Shown: positions 13,853 through 21,801, counted from the stretch's first letter. The stretch is 33,443 nt of DNA from Chloroflexota bacterium (GCA_016191955.1 JACPVC010000179.1:1-33443), one strand, 5' to 3'. Numbers and translations are program-made. Notes: generated from the letters alone by a model not told the origin.

Positions 13853-15319
13853 TTAATCACCGGCTCGTATTGCCTCAAGACCGTAAAACTGGGCGCCGCA
13901 TGTGGCTACCCAATTCCCGTTCATGTCTTTGGATTTCATAATATCCTGAACGCCAAGCCCTTTCATGTCGATGACCAGCACCTCAACTTGGGTTTGGTTT
14001 TGCCGTACTGCTTCCTTAATAAAAGCGTCTCGTTCGTCCCATAATTCTGCGCGGTAGATGTAAGCCGGCAACCCGGCGTAGACCCTTGTAATGGTGCGAG
14101 CGGTATATACAGCGCATATTGTCATTACGAAAATCGATAACAAGACCAGCCATTTGTTGTTCCACTTGAAATTGATTTCTTTTCCGATTATCCAGGCAAT
14201 CACGGCAATGCCGACTAACATTGCAAACCGTGCCAAAGATTTCCCTCTTGGGTCGGGCGGGGCTCCGTAAAACATCACACTTGGCGCATGTACCGCCGAT
14301 ATGATTAACCAAACGATAATGACCGACGTGAGAATGGGGATGACACCGTCCCTGAAGATATCCGCCCGCTTTTCGCTTGGGGCGACGCCCGAAAGGATTG
14401 GGAGGGACATGAATACTGCAAAAAACACCAGATGTGGAACCGGCAGGCTTTTGATGGAGACTACCATGAAGTCGAAAGAAAATAGGAAGGATAAATAGAT
14501 CGTTTCCAACACGCCGCTGCGTTCTGCAGAAACAACCTCGGTGCGTGTTGCGTTGGAAGGCGCAAAAGCCAGCACAAGCAGGGAAACAAAAAGAGTTGTG
14601 AAAGCGATTAAAGTGGTTGGGAATATCCTTACCGCCCAATCTGTTTTTCGAACTTTGAAGAACCAGACTGCTGCCAGTACGAACGACATACTGGCAAGTA
14701 AAAAGGCATTTCCCGTTTCAGAGAAACCGCCTGCCAAAAAAGCCACGGGGATGATAATAATATCCACAAGCATGCTTCTGCTTTTGCGGGTTGCTTGAAA
14801 AGTAATCAACCCCAGGAGGTAGATGCCGCAAATGATAGCGAGGCTGTAATGGATTCCTGCCGTCCAATATAAGATTTGAAATCTTTGGGGAGAGATATAA
14901 AGCACGTAATACAACAGGGTGGCTGTTCCCAAAAGGACTGCAATTTTGGATGAGAAGCCAACTAACTTAGACACATTCGATAACACCCAGAACAACCCGA
15001 TAAACCAGCTAACGATCACCAGTGCCGCGGTTATTTTTGCGCCGAATATCCCGGTTAGATATAGCAAACCGGAAATCAAAGTCAACGAGTAACGGTTGTT
15101 TGCATACCCTCTCAGGGCTTCAGCACCGGTCATGGAATAGGTTTTGATCGCCCCATCTATTCCCAAAGTCTTGAAGTCAAAGTTATAGCACCAATCATCG
15201 CCCCAATAGCGATTGTAGATGCCAATGTATACCATTAGCGCCAGCCCAATAAGCGGGATGATAGCCCCCAGCAGCATTATTAACCACCGGGCTGTTGTTT
15301 TGTTTGGTTGATATGGCAT
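13853..15319 (-). CDS. Polytopic membrane protein, DUF6056/GT-C glycosyltransferase-like
   Basis: A 488-residue protein with about 11-12 hydrophobic segments spread over residues 12-405. The first outside loop carries Y-N-R-Y-W-G-D-D-W-C-Y-N (about residues 36-47). This Asp-Asp motif is in the place where GT-C glycosyltransferases have their catalytic or metal-binding acidic pair. NNRYSLTLISGLLYLTG and the histidine-bearing fifth loop also fit the DUF6056 group. The last 75 residues form a soluble domain (YAGLPAYIYRAELWDERD onward). A lipid-linked sugar donor is likely if the GT-C reading is right. It lies 40 bp behind pabB on the same strand; AAGGA precedes the ATG. It is separated from the YIDP operon by a 104-bp gap with its own promoter. 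Confidence 0.75.
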   Translation of the reverse strand: MPYQPNKTTARWLIMLLGAIIPLIGLALMVYIGIYNRYWGDDWCYNFDFKTLGIDGAIKTYSMTGAEALRGYANNRYSLTLISGLLYLTGIFGAKITAALVIVSWFIGLFWVLSNVSKLVGFSSKIAVLLGTATLLYYVLYISPQRFQILYWTAGIHYSLAIICGIYLLGLITFQATRKSRSMLVDIIIIPVAFLAGGFSETGNAFLLASMSFVLAAVWFFKVRKTDWAVRIFPTTLIAFTTLFVSLLVLAFAPSNATRTEVVSAERSGVLETIYLSFLFSFDFMVVSIKSLPVPHLVFFAVFMSLPILSGVAPSEKRADIFRDGVIPILTSVIIVWLIISAVHAPSVMFYGAPPDPRGKSLARFAMLVGIAVIAWIIGKEINFKWNNKWLVLLSIFVMTICAVYTARTITRVYAGLPAYIYRAELWDERDAFIKEAVRQNQTQVEVLVIDMKGLGVQDIMKSKDMNGNWVATCGAQFYGLEAIRAGD

Positions 15320-15359
15320 AGTCCTTACCTTTACGCTGATGTTTAAACCGTCTGCCCGC

Positions 15360-17186
15360 CTATTTTACCTGAAGAGCCTGACCACTCAACAGCACCTTCA
15401 CCCATTTTCTGAGCGAGTTGACGAGAAACACCGCCTCAAACTCCGCCGTGTCCTGTATGCGCAGTACCCGTTCCTTTACCTCGCCGGAAGCGACCAGTTC
15501 CGCGCGAAACGTCCCCGCCAGCAGCCCGCACTCGACTGGCGGCGTGAACAGCTGACCGTTCATCTTAACGACCAAATTGCCGATGGTGAACTCGGTCAGT
15601 TCGCCGTTTTCGTTGAAGAGAAGCACATCATCGAAACCTTGAATTGCGGCTTGTTCATATGCAACTCGATTTGTCGTTTTGTGAAACAAAAACCGGTCAT
15701 TCGAGTTGACAGGTCCTTTCGCAAGGCAGACCTTGAACACCTTGCCACTCGGTTGAAGATCCTTGACTTCGCCTGAGAGTTCTCCTTGTGAGTTCATCAA
15801 TAACTTTACTCGCTTAGGAGTGGTTGCTCCTCTGACAAGTCCGTTCAATAACTTTGTTATTTCTTCTGTAGAGCGGGCTAAGTGCCCAGTATGGGTATGT
15901 AGCCCGCCATGTTCTGCATTTTCAGCGGCTACAGGGTTGAACCCAAAATACTCTGCTGAATCTAAAATCCGCGCAATGTGACGGTCGAGCAGAAAATAGC
16001 CATCTTCGGGAGTCCAGAGTAATGTTTCAAACGGGGAGAATTCCTTTTGTGGCGAGTCTGTCAACACTCGCGCTTTGAGTAAGGCTTCACTGTACTCATC
16101 CGCAGAAGTAGAGTCCCATACGATGCCGCCGCCGACGCCGTATTCGGCTTTGCCGTTTTGTTTATCCACCAATGCCGTGCGGATGGCTACATTGAAACGC
16201 GCCTTGCGATTCGGAGCGATATACCCAATGCTCCCGCAATACACCCTGCGCGGACTGCTCTCCAACTCCGCGATGATGTTCATGGTGCTGACTTTCGGCG
16301 CGCCCGTGATGGAGGCACAGGGAAATAGCGCCCCGAAAATTTCCGCTGCGGAAGCTTTGGTCTTTGCCCTTACCGTAGACGTCATCTGAAAGAGGGTGGG
16401 GTATTTCTCGATGGTGAACAAGTCTGGCACATGGACACTGCCAATCTCCGCGATGCGCCCGATGTCGTTGCGGATCATGTCCACGATCATCACGTTTTCG
16501 GCACGGTTCTTTATGGAAGCGTGTAGCCAGTTCGAGATAGTTTCGTCTTCATGAGTAGTTCGTCCACGCTTGACTGTCCCTTTCATGGGGCGACCCGTGA
16601 TGATTTCGCCATCAAGACCAAAAAACAATTCATGAGACGCAGAGCATATCGCCCAATCTCCAATATCTAAATATGCCGCATATTTGTTTTGCCCGCGGGC
16701 GAGGTGGGCGAACAGACGCAAAGCCCACTCATCTGCTCTCATCCGTTTATCCGTTTCAAAATCCGTTGACAACCGCATGGTGTAATTAACCTGATATGTC
16801 TTCCCCTGCGCAATCCGTTCTTTGATGGTTTGAATGGCGTTGTTATAAGCTTCTTTTTCAGTGTCGGGTTGCCAATCTAATGGTGAGATCAGACCTCCGA
16901 GGTCTTTAAAGACCTCGGAGGTCTCAATGGTTTCAGAATCTTCATATAACCCGAACCACAATAAGGGGAATCCGTGCGACTCGATAACGTGCAGCGCCAG
17001 GTCGAAGGCGGGAGCAGCTTCGTAGCTGAGAAAGCCGACTGCCGTCCAGCCGTGTGCGTTGACCAGCCGTTCCACTTCCTCCAAGCCCTCGCGGACGTCA
17101 TCCAGCTTCTCGGTTACAATCACGCGGCGTGGACGGGTAAACTTCAGCCACGCATCGTCCTGTTTGAGAATCACATCACCGATCAA
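15360..17186 (-). CDS. pabB: Aminodeoxychorismate synthase component I fused to aminodeoxychorismate lyase
   Basis: A 608-residue fusion. Residues about 1-385 are the chorismate-binding PabB part: the GFLSYEAAPAFD motif, G-K-T-Y-Q-V-N-Y-T, ITGRPMKGTVKRGRT, VMIVDMIRNDIGRIAEIGSV, PCASITGAPKV and YGVGGGIVWDS. Residues about 390-608 are a class-IV PLP lyase (PabC-like) with LLDRHIARILDSAEYFGF, H-K-T-T-N-R (the likely PLP lysine), NENGELTEFTIGNLVV and CGLLAGTFR. Together they make p-aminobenzoate from chorismate for folate. The glutaminase PabA is not in the window. Starts with TTG at 17186 after AGAGG, 11 bp from the divergent VanZ start. Oddities: a perfect palindrome codes for residues about 88-98, and there is a His-rich extra stretch (EHGGLHTHTGH, about 425-440). 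Confidence 0.92.
   Translation of the reverse strand: MIGDVILKQDDAWLKFTRPRRVIVTEKLDDVREGLEEVERLVNAHGWTAVGFLSYEAAPAFDLALHVIESHGFPLLWFGLYEDSETIETSEVFKDLGGLISPLDWQPDTEKEAYNNAIQTIKERIAQGKTYQVNYTMRLSTDFETDKRMRADEWALRLFAHLARGQNKYAAYLDIGDWAICSASHELFFGLDGEIITGRPMKGTVKRGRTTHEDETISNWLHASIKNRAENVMIVDMIRNDIGRIAEIGSVHVPDLFTIEKYPTLFQMTSTVRAKTKASAAEIFGALFPCASITGAPKVSTMNIIAELESSPRRVYCGSIGYIAPNRKARFNVAIRTALVDKQNGKAEYGVGGGIVWDSTSADEYSEALLKARVLTDSPQKEFSPFETLLWTPEDGYFLLDRHIARILDSAEYFGFNPVAAENAEHGGLHTHTGHLARSTEEITKLLNGLVRGATTPKRVKLLMNSQGELSGEVKDLQPSGKVFKVCLAKGPVNSNDRFLFHKTTNRVAYEQAAIQGFDDVLLFNENGELTEFTIGNLVVKMNGQLFTPPVECGLLAGTFRAELVASGEVKERVLRIQDTAEFEAVFLVNSLRKWVKVLLSGQALQVK
16891..16924. repeat. Perfect 34-nt palindrome inside the pabB coding sequence
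   Basis: Bases 16891-16907 are the exact reverse complement of 16908-16924 (arm AGACCTCCGAGGTCTTT). It is read in frame as T-S-E-V-F-K-D-L-G-G-L in the linker before the PabB core. The arm itself contains a smaller palindrome, GACCTCCGAGGTC. This looks like an inserted repeat tolerated in a loop. Confidence 0.9.
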
Positions 17187-17197
17187 GTAAACCTCTC

Positions 17198-17587
17198 ATG
17201 AAAAAATTCTTCGATATTGTACCGCGCTGGCTTCCGTCACTTTTGATGATGCTCATCATCTTTGGCTTTTCCTCGCGGGCAGACAATGAACTGCCAGATT
17301 TTCAAACCTGGGATTATTTCGTCAAGAAATGCGCCCACATTGTTATTTATGGCTTGCTTGCGCTTTCGTATCTCCGTATGCTCCCGGGGCGAAATTACAA
17401 GCTAGCCTGGCTCCTTGCAGTGATTTATGCTGTGACCGATGAATTTCATCAGTCGCTTGTGCCGGGTCGGCATGCTTCAGTGGTCGATGTGCTTGTATTT
17501 GATAATCTTGGAGCGATGATTGCGCTGTTTGTCCACTATCGGAAATTTCATCCTGAACGAAACGAAAGATCACTACGCCAATCGTAG
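17198..17587 (+). CDS. VanZ family membrane protein
   Basis: A 129-residue protein with four hydrophobic segments (about residues 9-24, 43-62, 66-82, 95-113). The VanZ motifs are K-K-C-A-H-I-V-I-Y-G-L-L-A (about 43-55) and T-D-E-F-H-Q-S-L-V-P-G-R-H-A-S-V-V-D (about 84-101). VanZ of enterococci gives low-level teicoplanin resistance; most family members have no known role. It starts 11 bp from the divergent pabB start, and no good Shine-Dalgarno precedes its ATG. The last 14 residues (HPERNERSLRQS region) are encoded by what looks like an intergenic repeat, so the original C-terminus may have been shorter. Confidence 0.85.
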   Translation: MKKFFDIVPRWLPSLLMMLIIFGFSSRADNELPDFQTWDYFVKKCAHIVIYGLLALSYLRMLPGRNYKLAWLLAVIYAVTDEFHQSLVPGRHASVVDVLVFDNLGAMIALFVHYRKFHPERNERSLRQS

Positions 17588-17613
17588 GAGACTCTGTGCT
17601 CAGAGTGACATAA
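17546..17613. repeat. Degenerate inverted repeat overlapping the vanZ 3' end
   Basis: The left end TCATCCTGAACGAAACGAAA and the right end CTCAGAGTGACA form loosely matching inverted ends, with a small perfect hairpin CTACG-CCAAT-CGTAG inside (17574-17588). The wording resembles a repeat type common in bacterial intergenic regions (CATTCTGAGCGAAGCG-like). It covers the vanZ stop and ends just before the amine oxidase gene. Confidence 0.4.
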
Positions 17614-17623
17614 TGGAGATTTT

Positions 17624-19018
17624 ATGAGTCCAAGATTCAATCGACGAGATTTTCTGAAAGTCGCATCCATCGGGAGCGCTTCTGCGCTTGCCCTTTCGTG
17701 CGGAGTCGTCACCCCAGACGAGGAGAGTGACGGTATGACGGACCCATTATCCACCAGCGCGGATGTGCTTGTGCTTGGCGCAGGGATCGCGGGTCTTGCC
17801 GCCGCCCGCACGTTGACCGATAAGGGATTGAGCGTCATCGTACTCGAAGCGCGGACTCGCATAGGCGGGCGCATGTGGACGGATTCGTCGCTGGGGTTGC
17901 CGCTCGACCTTGGCGCATCGTGGATTCATGGCGTGAGTGGGAATCCCATCACGAAGCTGGCGAAGCAGTTTGGGGTGAAGACCGTGCCGACGGATGATGA
18001 GAATGGCATGGCGTTTGCCGCAGATGGGAGCATATTGCCCGATGATGAATTCACGCGCATGGAAGCTTTGTTTGATGATATTTACGAGGAAGTCGCGGCG
18101 ATGCAAGAAGACACAGATGAAGATATGTCTTTGCAGGAAGCGTTTGATGTTGTCATTGCCGACCGAAACTTATCTGAAGAAGATTTACGCCGACTGAATT
18201 ATTATGCCTATCTCAGCACGGCGTTGGAATATGGCGCGGACGCAAAAGACCTCTCAGCGTGGTGGTGGGATCAGGATGAGGAGTTCGACGGTGAGGAAGT
18301 CATCTTCCCTGGTGGGTACAACCAGATCACGGATGGACTTGCGAACGGGTTGGATATCCGCTTGGGGACGGTGGTGAAAATTGTCCGCTACGGGGCGGAT
18401 GGGGTTGAGATAGAAACTTCAGCGGGGAGTTTTGTGGCAGATAAGGCTGTCGTGACGTTTCCGCTTGGGGTGTTGAAGCAGGCGTCGGTTAAGTTCGAGC
18501 CGCCACTTCCTGAGTCAAAACAAGCTGCCATCGACCGACTCGTAATGGGAGTCCTCAATAAAGTCTATTTGAAATTTTCCGAAGCGTTTTGGGATGAGGA
18601 TGTGGAAACGATCAGTTACGTGGGCGAGGAGTTGGGCGAGTGGTGTGACTGGTTGAGTTTTGTGCCGTTCACAGGCGCGCCGGTGTTGATGGCGTTCCAC
18701 GGCGGCGAGAAGGGCTTTGCGCTCGAAGACCTGAGCGATGATGATATCCGCGCTGGGGCGATGGCGACGCTGCGGGTGATGTTTGGGGACGATATCCCCG
18801 AACCCGAAGGGATGCTGGTGACGCGTTGGGGCAAAGATCCGTTCACGTTTGGCGCGTATTCGCACATTCCACCCTTCGCGAGCGGTGACGATTATGATGC
18901 GCTCTTTGCGCCTGTGAATGATGTGTTGTTCTTCGCGGGCGAGGCGATGTCGCGGGAGTATCCCGGCACGGTACATGGAGCGTACTTGTCGGGCGTTGCG
19001 GCAGTGGAAGAAATGTAG
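17624..19018 (+). CDS. Flavin amine oxidase, Tat-exported lipoprotein
   Basis: A 464-residue protein. The N-terminus combines a twin-arginine motif (R-R-D-F-L-K, 7-12) with a lipobox (L-A-L-S-C26), so it is probably a folded, flavin-loaded lipoprotein on the outer face of the membrane. The FAD fold is clear: [11 protein letters not shown] (about 48-58), [21 protein letters not shown], and the C-terminal F-F-A-G-E-A with [12 protein letters not shown] (about 438-460). The conserved active-site lysine of polyamine/monoamine oxidases is in [11 protein letters not shown]. There is no covalent-FAD cysteine in the C-terminal motif, as in polyamine oxidase and LSD1-type enzymes. It oxidises an amine to aldehyde or aminoaldehyde plus H2O2; substrate undefined. 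Follows vanZ by 36 bp. Confidence 0.9.
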   Translation: MSPRFNRRDFLKVASIGSASALALSCGVVTPDEESDGMTDPLSTSADVLVLGAGIAGLAAARTLTDKGLSVIVLEARTRIGGRMWTDSSLGLPLDLGASWIHGVSGNPITKLAKQFGVKTVPTDDENGMAFAADGSILPDDEFTRMEALFDDIYEEVAAMQEDTDEDMSLQEAFDVVIADRNLSEEDLRRLNYYAYLSTALEYGADAKDLSAWWWDQDEEFDGEEVIFPGGYNQITDGLANGLDIRLGTVVKIVRYGADGVEIETSAGSFVADKAVVTFPLGVLKQASVKFEPPLPESKQAAIDRLVMGVLNKVYLKFSEAFWDEDVETISYVGEELGEWCDWLSFVPFTGAPVLMAFHGGEKGFALEDLSDDDIRAGAMATLRVMFGDDIPEPEGMLVTRWGKDPFTFGAYSHIPPFASGDDYDALFAPVNDVLFFAGEAMSREYPGTVHGAYLSGVAAVEEM

Positions 19019-19082
19019 GATGATTTTCGGTTTTTGATACACGGACTGCGCGGAAGGCACGGATTAGTGAATTCAAAATCTT

Positions 19083-19294
19083 AACGCGAATTACGCGACA
19101 TATGCACCGCGCTGCGGATGCAGTACAGGTGAAGGAGTGAATGGTATTACTGTTTTTATGTTGATGGTGATTTGCGCCCGTTTGCCCGCACGGGGATGAA
19201 CCCCCGTGTTATCCCTACAAAGTCCGCTCAAGCAGACTAGCCGACTTGAGTCGGCTTGGTAATGATAGTGCGGACATTTACGTCCGTGCGGGCA
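19083..19294. repeat. Composite repeat, copy A
   Basis: A left module (about 19083-19130, with CCGCGCTGCGGATGCAG) is joined to a 112-nt structured right module (19183-19294). The right module is closed by perfect 9-bp arms TGCCCGCAC and GTGCGGGCA. Inside are four hairpins: CACGGGG/CCCCGTG, AGTCCGCT/AGCAGACT, AGCCGAC/GTCGGCT and CGGAC/GTCCG. It resembles RAYT-type REP elements in form. It fills much of the 531-bp gap after the amine oxidase; 19019-19082 shows nothing else, and 19295-19383 shows nothing I can name. Confidence 0.85.
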
Positions 19295-19383
19295 TGTTTT
19301 TGGGGCGCAGATTAGTTTGACAAGCCAGTGGGGAAATGGCGGCTAAGAGAAGAAAAATTTCCGCTTAAAATAAGCAACAAAAA

Positions 19384-19433
19384 GGTTGCGTAAATTATGA
19401 ATTCGTGCTATTATGCAACCAAGGAGTTGCGTA
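19384..19433 (+). promoter_or_regulatory. Promoter with repeated GTTGCGTA operator half-sites for the SRPBCC/ArsR operon
   Basis: TTGCGT (19386-19391), 17 nt, then TATTAT (19409-19414) make a good sigma-70 promoter. Three half-sites overlie it: GGTTGCGTAA (19384-19393, over the -35), the inverted TTATGCAACC (19411-19420, over the -10) and GTTGCGTA (19426-19433, over the likely start). A repressor bound here would block RNA polymerase. The ArsR protein encoded at 21055 is the obvious candidate. The leader to the first ATG at 19550 is about 130 nt. Confidence 0.75.
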
Positions 19434-19549
19434 TAGAGTGAAATCATATTAATAAGCACGTTAACCTGAAAGCTTGCCCTTCCAAGGGGTGAGGCATGAA
19501 TGCGTAAACAAAGCAAGAGTTATCAGTAAAACTTTTAAAGGAGAAAATT

Positions 19550-20023
19550 ATGAGTGACCAAAATTACACTACCACTTTTGAGGTAGACCAAAGCCCGGCA
19601 GAAGTCTTTGCCGCCATCAACAACGTTCGTGCTTGGTGGTCAGAAGAAATTGACGGTAACACGGACAAACTAGGTTCTGTATACTATTACCACTTCAAAG
19701 ATATACACCGCTGCACGATCAAGGTCACCGATCTTGTGTTGAATAAAAAAGTTGCCTGGCGCGTTCTGCATAATGACTTTAACTTTATCAAGGACAAGAC
19801 CGAATGGAACGATACGGACATTGTTTTTGAGATTGAAAAGAAAGGCGACCAGACTAAACTCCGCTTCACACATGTAGGACTCGCCCCTTCACACGAATGC
19901 TACGAGGTCTGCTCGGATGCATGGGGCACCTACATCAACGGCAGCCTGCGAGAGCTGATTACCACGGGCAAGGGGCATCCCAATCAAAACGTGGAGATTG
20001 CGGGCAAACACGACTTGTTGTGA
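19550..20023 (+). CDS. SRPBCC (AHSA1-like) ligand-binding protein, first tandem copy
   Basis: A 157-residue single-domain START-like protein of the SRPBCC superfamily. Signature parts are the opening Y-T-T-T-F-E-V-D-Q-S-P-A-E-V-F-A-A-I-N-N-V-R-A-W-W strand and helix, the central ITDLV/KVAWRVL strands, and T-D-I-V-F-E-I followed by R-F-T-H-V-G-L. The long C-terminal helix starts at about residue 118 (SDAWGTYINGSLRELI). The fold has a deep hydrophobic pocket; ligands are unknown for most AHSA1-like members. It is cytosolic, with AAAGGAGA before the ATG. It is highly similar to the next gene, so the pair arose by tandem duplication. First gene behind the operator-promoter at 19384. Confidence 0.9.
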   Translation: MSDQNYTTTFEVDQSPAEVFAAINNVRAWWSEEIDGNTDKLGSVYYYHFKDIHRCTIKVTDLVLNKKVAWRVLHNDFNFIKDKTEWNDTDIVFEIEKKGDQTKLRFTHVGLAPSHECYEVCSDAWGTYINGSLRELITTGKGHPNQNVEIAGKHDLL

Positions 20024-20057
20024 AAATTGAAGAGATCAACATAAGGAACTATATACA

Positions 20058-20513
20058 ATGAACGAACAAAATTACACCACGACCATTCTCGTAGACCAGA
20101 CTCCAAGCGAAGTCTTTGCTGCCATCAATAACGTGCGGGCATGGTGGACCGGCAATCCGGGGGTCACAGGCAGTACGGACAAGCTCGGCGATGAGTTCAC
20201 CTATCGTTACGGAGACGTGCATCGCAGCACACATAAGATTACCGAACTCGTGAAGGATAAGAAAATTGTCTGGCATACGCTGGAAGCCCAACTCAACTTT
20301 GTGCCTGACAAGAGCGAGTGGACCGGCACGGACATTGTCTTTGAGATCACGAAGCAGGGCGATCAGACCGAAGTGCGCTTCACACACGTCGGTCTGGTGC
20401 CCGCGGTCCAATGCTATGGGGATTGTTCGGGCGCATGGGGCTATTACATCAGCGAGTGCCTGCGCGGACTGATCACTACGGGCAAAGTGCCGGCGCACGA
20501 ACCGTGGGCTTAG
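20058..20513 (+). CDS. SRPBCC (AHSA1-like) ligand-binding protein, second tandem copy
   Basis: A 151-residue paralogue of the preceding gene, sharing Q-N-Y-T-T-T, V-F-A-A-I-N-N-V-R-A-W-W, T-D-K-L-G, G-T-D-I-V-F-E-I and R-F-T-H-V-G-L at the same positions. Differences cluster around the pocket (GNPGVTGST at about 33-41, TYRYGDVHRSTHKI) and in the C-terminal tail. This suggests divergence in ligand rather than dosage. The gap to the first copy is 34 bp with a purine-rich AAGGAA Shine-Dalgarno. It ends before a hairpin at 20540, after which a new -10 box serves the third SRPBCC gene. Confidence 0.9.
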   Translation: MNEQNYTTTILVDQTPSEVFAAINNVRAWWTGNPGVTGSTDKLGDEFTYRYGDVHRSTHKITELVKDKKIVWHTLEAQLNFVPDKSEWTGTDIVFEITKQGDQTEVRFTHVGLVPAVQCYGDCSGAWGYYISECLRGLITTGKVPAHEPWA

Positions 20514-20539
20514 CCGCAAAAAATATTTCGCCACGGATA

Positions 20540-20576
20540 CACAGAGACACAGAGAGGCTTTCTCAGTGTCTCTGTG
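20540..20576. repeat. Hairpin repeat between SRPBCC copies 2 and 3
   Basis: CACAGAGACAC (20540-20550) pairs with GTGTCTCTGTG (20566-20576), with further GAGA/TCTC pairing in the loop. No T-run follows directly. The wording (cacggatacacagagacac) is a common intergenic repeat type. It may weaken read-through into the third gene. Confidence 0.6.
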
Positions 20577-20599
20577 GCAAAACTTTAATACAAAAGTTG

Positions 20600-20605
20600 T
20601 ATAAT
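20600..20605 (+). promoter_or_regulatory. -10 box before the third SRPBCC gene
   Basis: Perfect TATAAT, 25 bases before the ATG at 20631, with AGAGGAG as Shine-Dalgarno in between. No convincing -35 is seen at 16-18 nt, so this is a likely but unproven internal promoter for the SRPBCC3-arsR pair. Confidence 0.5.
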
Positions 20606-20630
20606 TTTCATCTGCTTAGAGGAGTTAACC

Positions 20631-21077
20631 ATGGACGAGAACCGAATTGAAAAACACATTGACTTGAAGGCATCCCCTTCGAGAGTTTGGAAGGCGCTGA
20701 CCGATCACAATGAGTTTGGTCAGTGGTTTGGCGTCAGGCTCGAAGGGCCCTTTGTTGAGGGAAAAACCGTTGCCGGGAAGATGACCTACGAAGGCTACGA
20801 ACATCTGCAGTGGGCAGTGGACGTGAAGAAGCTCGAGCCTGAGAAATACTTCTCGTTCACCTGGCATCCATACGCGATGGATGAGGCGGTCGACTACTCC
20901 AAAGAGACACCGACCTTGGTCGAGTTCATCCTGGAGCCGAGGGGCGGCGGGACTCATCTCGCTGTGATCGAATCGGGTTTTGATAAACTTCCTGCCAACC
21001 GACGGCTTGAAGCCTTCCGTATGAACACTGAGGGCTGGGTCGAACAACTGGAGAATGTTGCCAAACATGTTGGATAG
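20631..21077 (+). CDS. SRPBCC (AHSA1-like) protein paired with ArsR
   Basis: A 148-residue START-like protein of the AHSA1 branch, clearly more distant from the two tandem copies upstream. It opens IEKHIDLKASPSRVWKALTDHNEFGQWFGV, has the G-K-T-V-A-G-K-M strand, VVDVKKLEPEKYFSFTWHP and TLVEFILEP, and ends in a helix with LPANRRLEAFRMNTEGW. This type is very often encoded just before an ArsR-family repressor that may sense the same ligand. Its 3' end overlaps the arsR start. Start is well supported by AGAGGAG, 6 nt before the ATG. Cytosolic; ligand unknown. Confidence 0.9.
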   Translation: MDENRIEKHIDLKASPSRVWKALTDHNEFGQWFGVRLEGPFVEGKTVAGKMTYEGYEHLQWAVDVKKLEPEKYFSFTWHPYAMDEAVDYSKETPTLVEFILEPRGGGTHLAVIESGFDKLPANRRLEAFRMNTEGWVEQLENVAKHVG

Positions 21078-21405
21078 CGCTTTGCCCCAAGGGTTCATCC
21101 TCCAGGCGCACATCTTCGCCGCCTTGGGAGATGAAACCCGCCTCTCTCTCCTAGATAGACTTTCCCGCGTTTCGCGGCAGTCGATCTCGCAGCTAGCCGA
21201 AGGGACCAAACTTACCCGGCAGGCTGTAACCAAGCATCTCCAAGTCCTGGAGAGAGTGGGGCTGGTCCGTAGCGTTCGAAAGGGGCGCGAGACATTGTTC
21301 GAGTTCGACGCAACGCCGATCGAGACGATGACACAGTATTTGAACCTGGTGTCTGGTCAATGGGAAAAGAAACTGACGGATTTGCAGACATTCCTTGACG
21401 AATAA
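21055..21405 (+). CDS. ArsR-family winged-helix repressor
   Basis: A 116-residue regulator. IFAALGDETRLSLLDRLS (about 20-37) opens the ArsR fold. The recognition helix is S-Q-L-A-E-G-T-K-L-T-R-Q-A-V-T-K-H-L-Q-V-L (about 45-65), followed by the wing GLVRSVRKGRETLFEF. The metal-binding ELCVCD-type cysteines are absent, so it does not look like an arsenic or zinc sensor. Its reading frame overlaps the SRPBCC3 gene by 23 bp. The first ATG (21055) is almost in contact with GGAG, so TTG 21058 or ATG 21067 could also be the true start. It probably binds the GTTGCGTA half-sites at 19384-19433 and regulates the whole cluster. Confidence 0.9.
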   Translation: MLPNMLDSALPQGFILQAHIFAALGDETRLSLLDRLSRVSRQSISQLAEGTKLTRQAVTKHLQVLERVGLVRSVRKGRETLFEFDATPIETMTQYLNLVSGQWEKKLTDLQTFLDE

Positions 21406-21491
21406 AGAAGATGGAATGGCGGGGGAGATTTGATCCACAGATACCTATTCGGGTACGATGTGAACACGGATTTGCACTGAGAATATCGAGA

Positions 21492-21532
21492 AACAAAATA
21501 CCCTCTCCCGTTCAGGGAGAGGGTATTTTGTT
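21492..21532 (+). terminator. Terminator of the SRPBCC/ArsR cluster
   Basis: Perfect 18-bp arms (21492-21509 and 21515-21532, inner CCCTCTCCC/GGGAGAGGG) around a 5-nt loop. The arm ends in TTTTGTTGTTG, giving a broken U-tract. It lies 87 bp after the arsR stop. The preceding 21406-21491 shows nothing else. Confidence 0.8.
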
Positions 21533-21539
21533 GTTGTAT

Positions 21540-21801
21540 GAGAACGTCAATCGGAGTGAGGGTAAGTTCAAAACTAAACGCGAATTACGCGACACATATA
21601 CCGCGCTGCGGATGCAGTGTAGCTGAAAGGGCGGATGGTGCGAATGGCATTGGCGTTTTTTACATTGATGATCGTGGCTTGCGCCCGTTTGCCCGCACGG
21701 GGATGAACCCCCGTGCTATCCCTACAAAGTCTGCTCAAGCGGACTAGCCGACTTGAGTCGGCTTGGTAATGATAGCGCGGACGTTTACGTCCACGCGGGT
21801 A
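21540..21801. repeat. Composite repeat, copy B (first unit of a tandem pair)
   Basis: Starts with the unit leader GAGAACGTCAATCGG (21540). The left module begins at 21577 and the four-hairpin right module covers about 21690-21801. Hairpins seen: GCACGGGG/CCCCGTGC, AGTCTGCT/AGCGGACT, AGCCGAC/GTCGGCT and GGACG-TTTA-CGTCC. The outer 9-bp closing stem of copy A is degenerate here. The frame on the minus strand through it has no recognisable protein. Confidence 0.85.
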
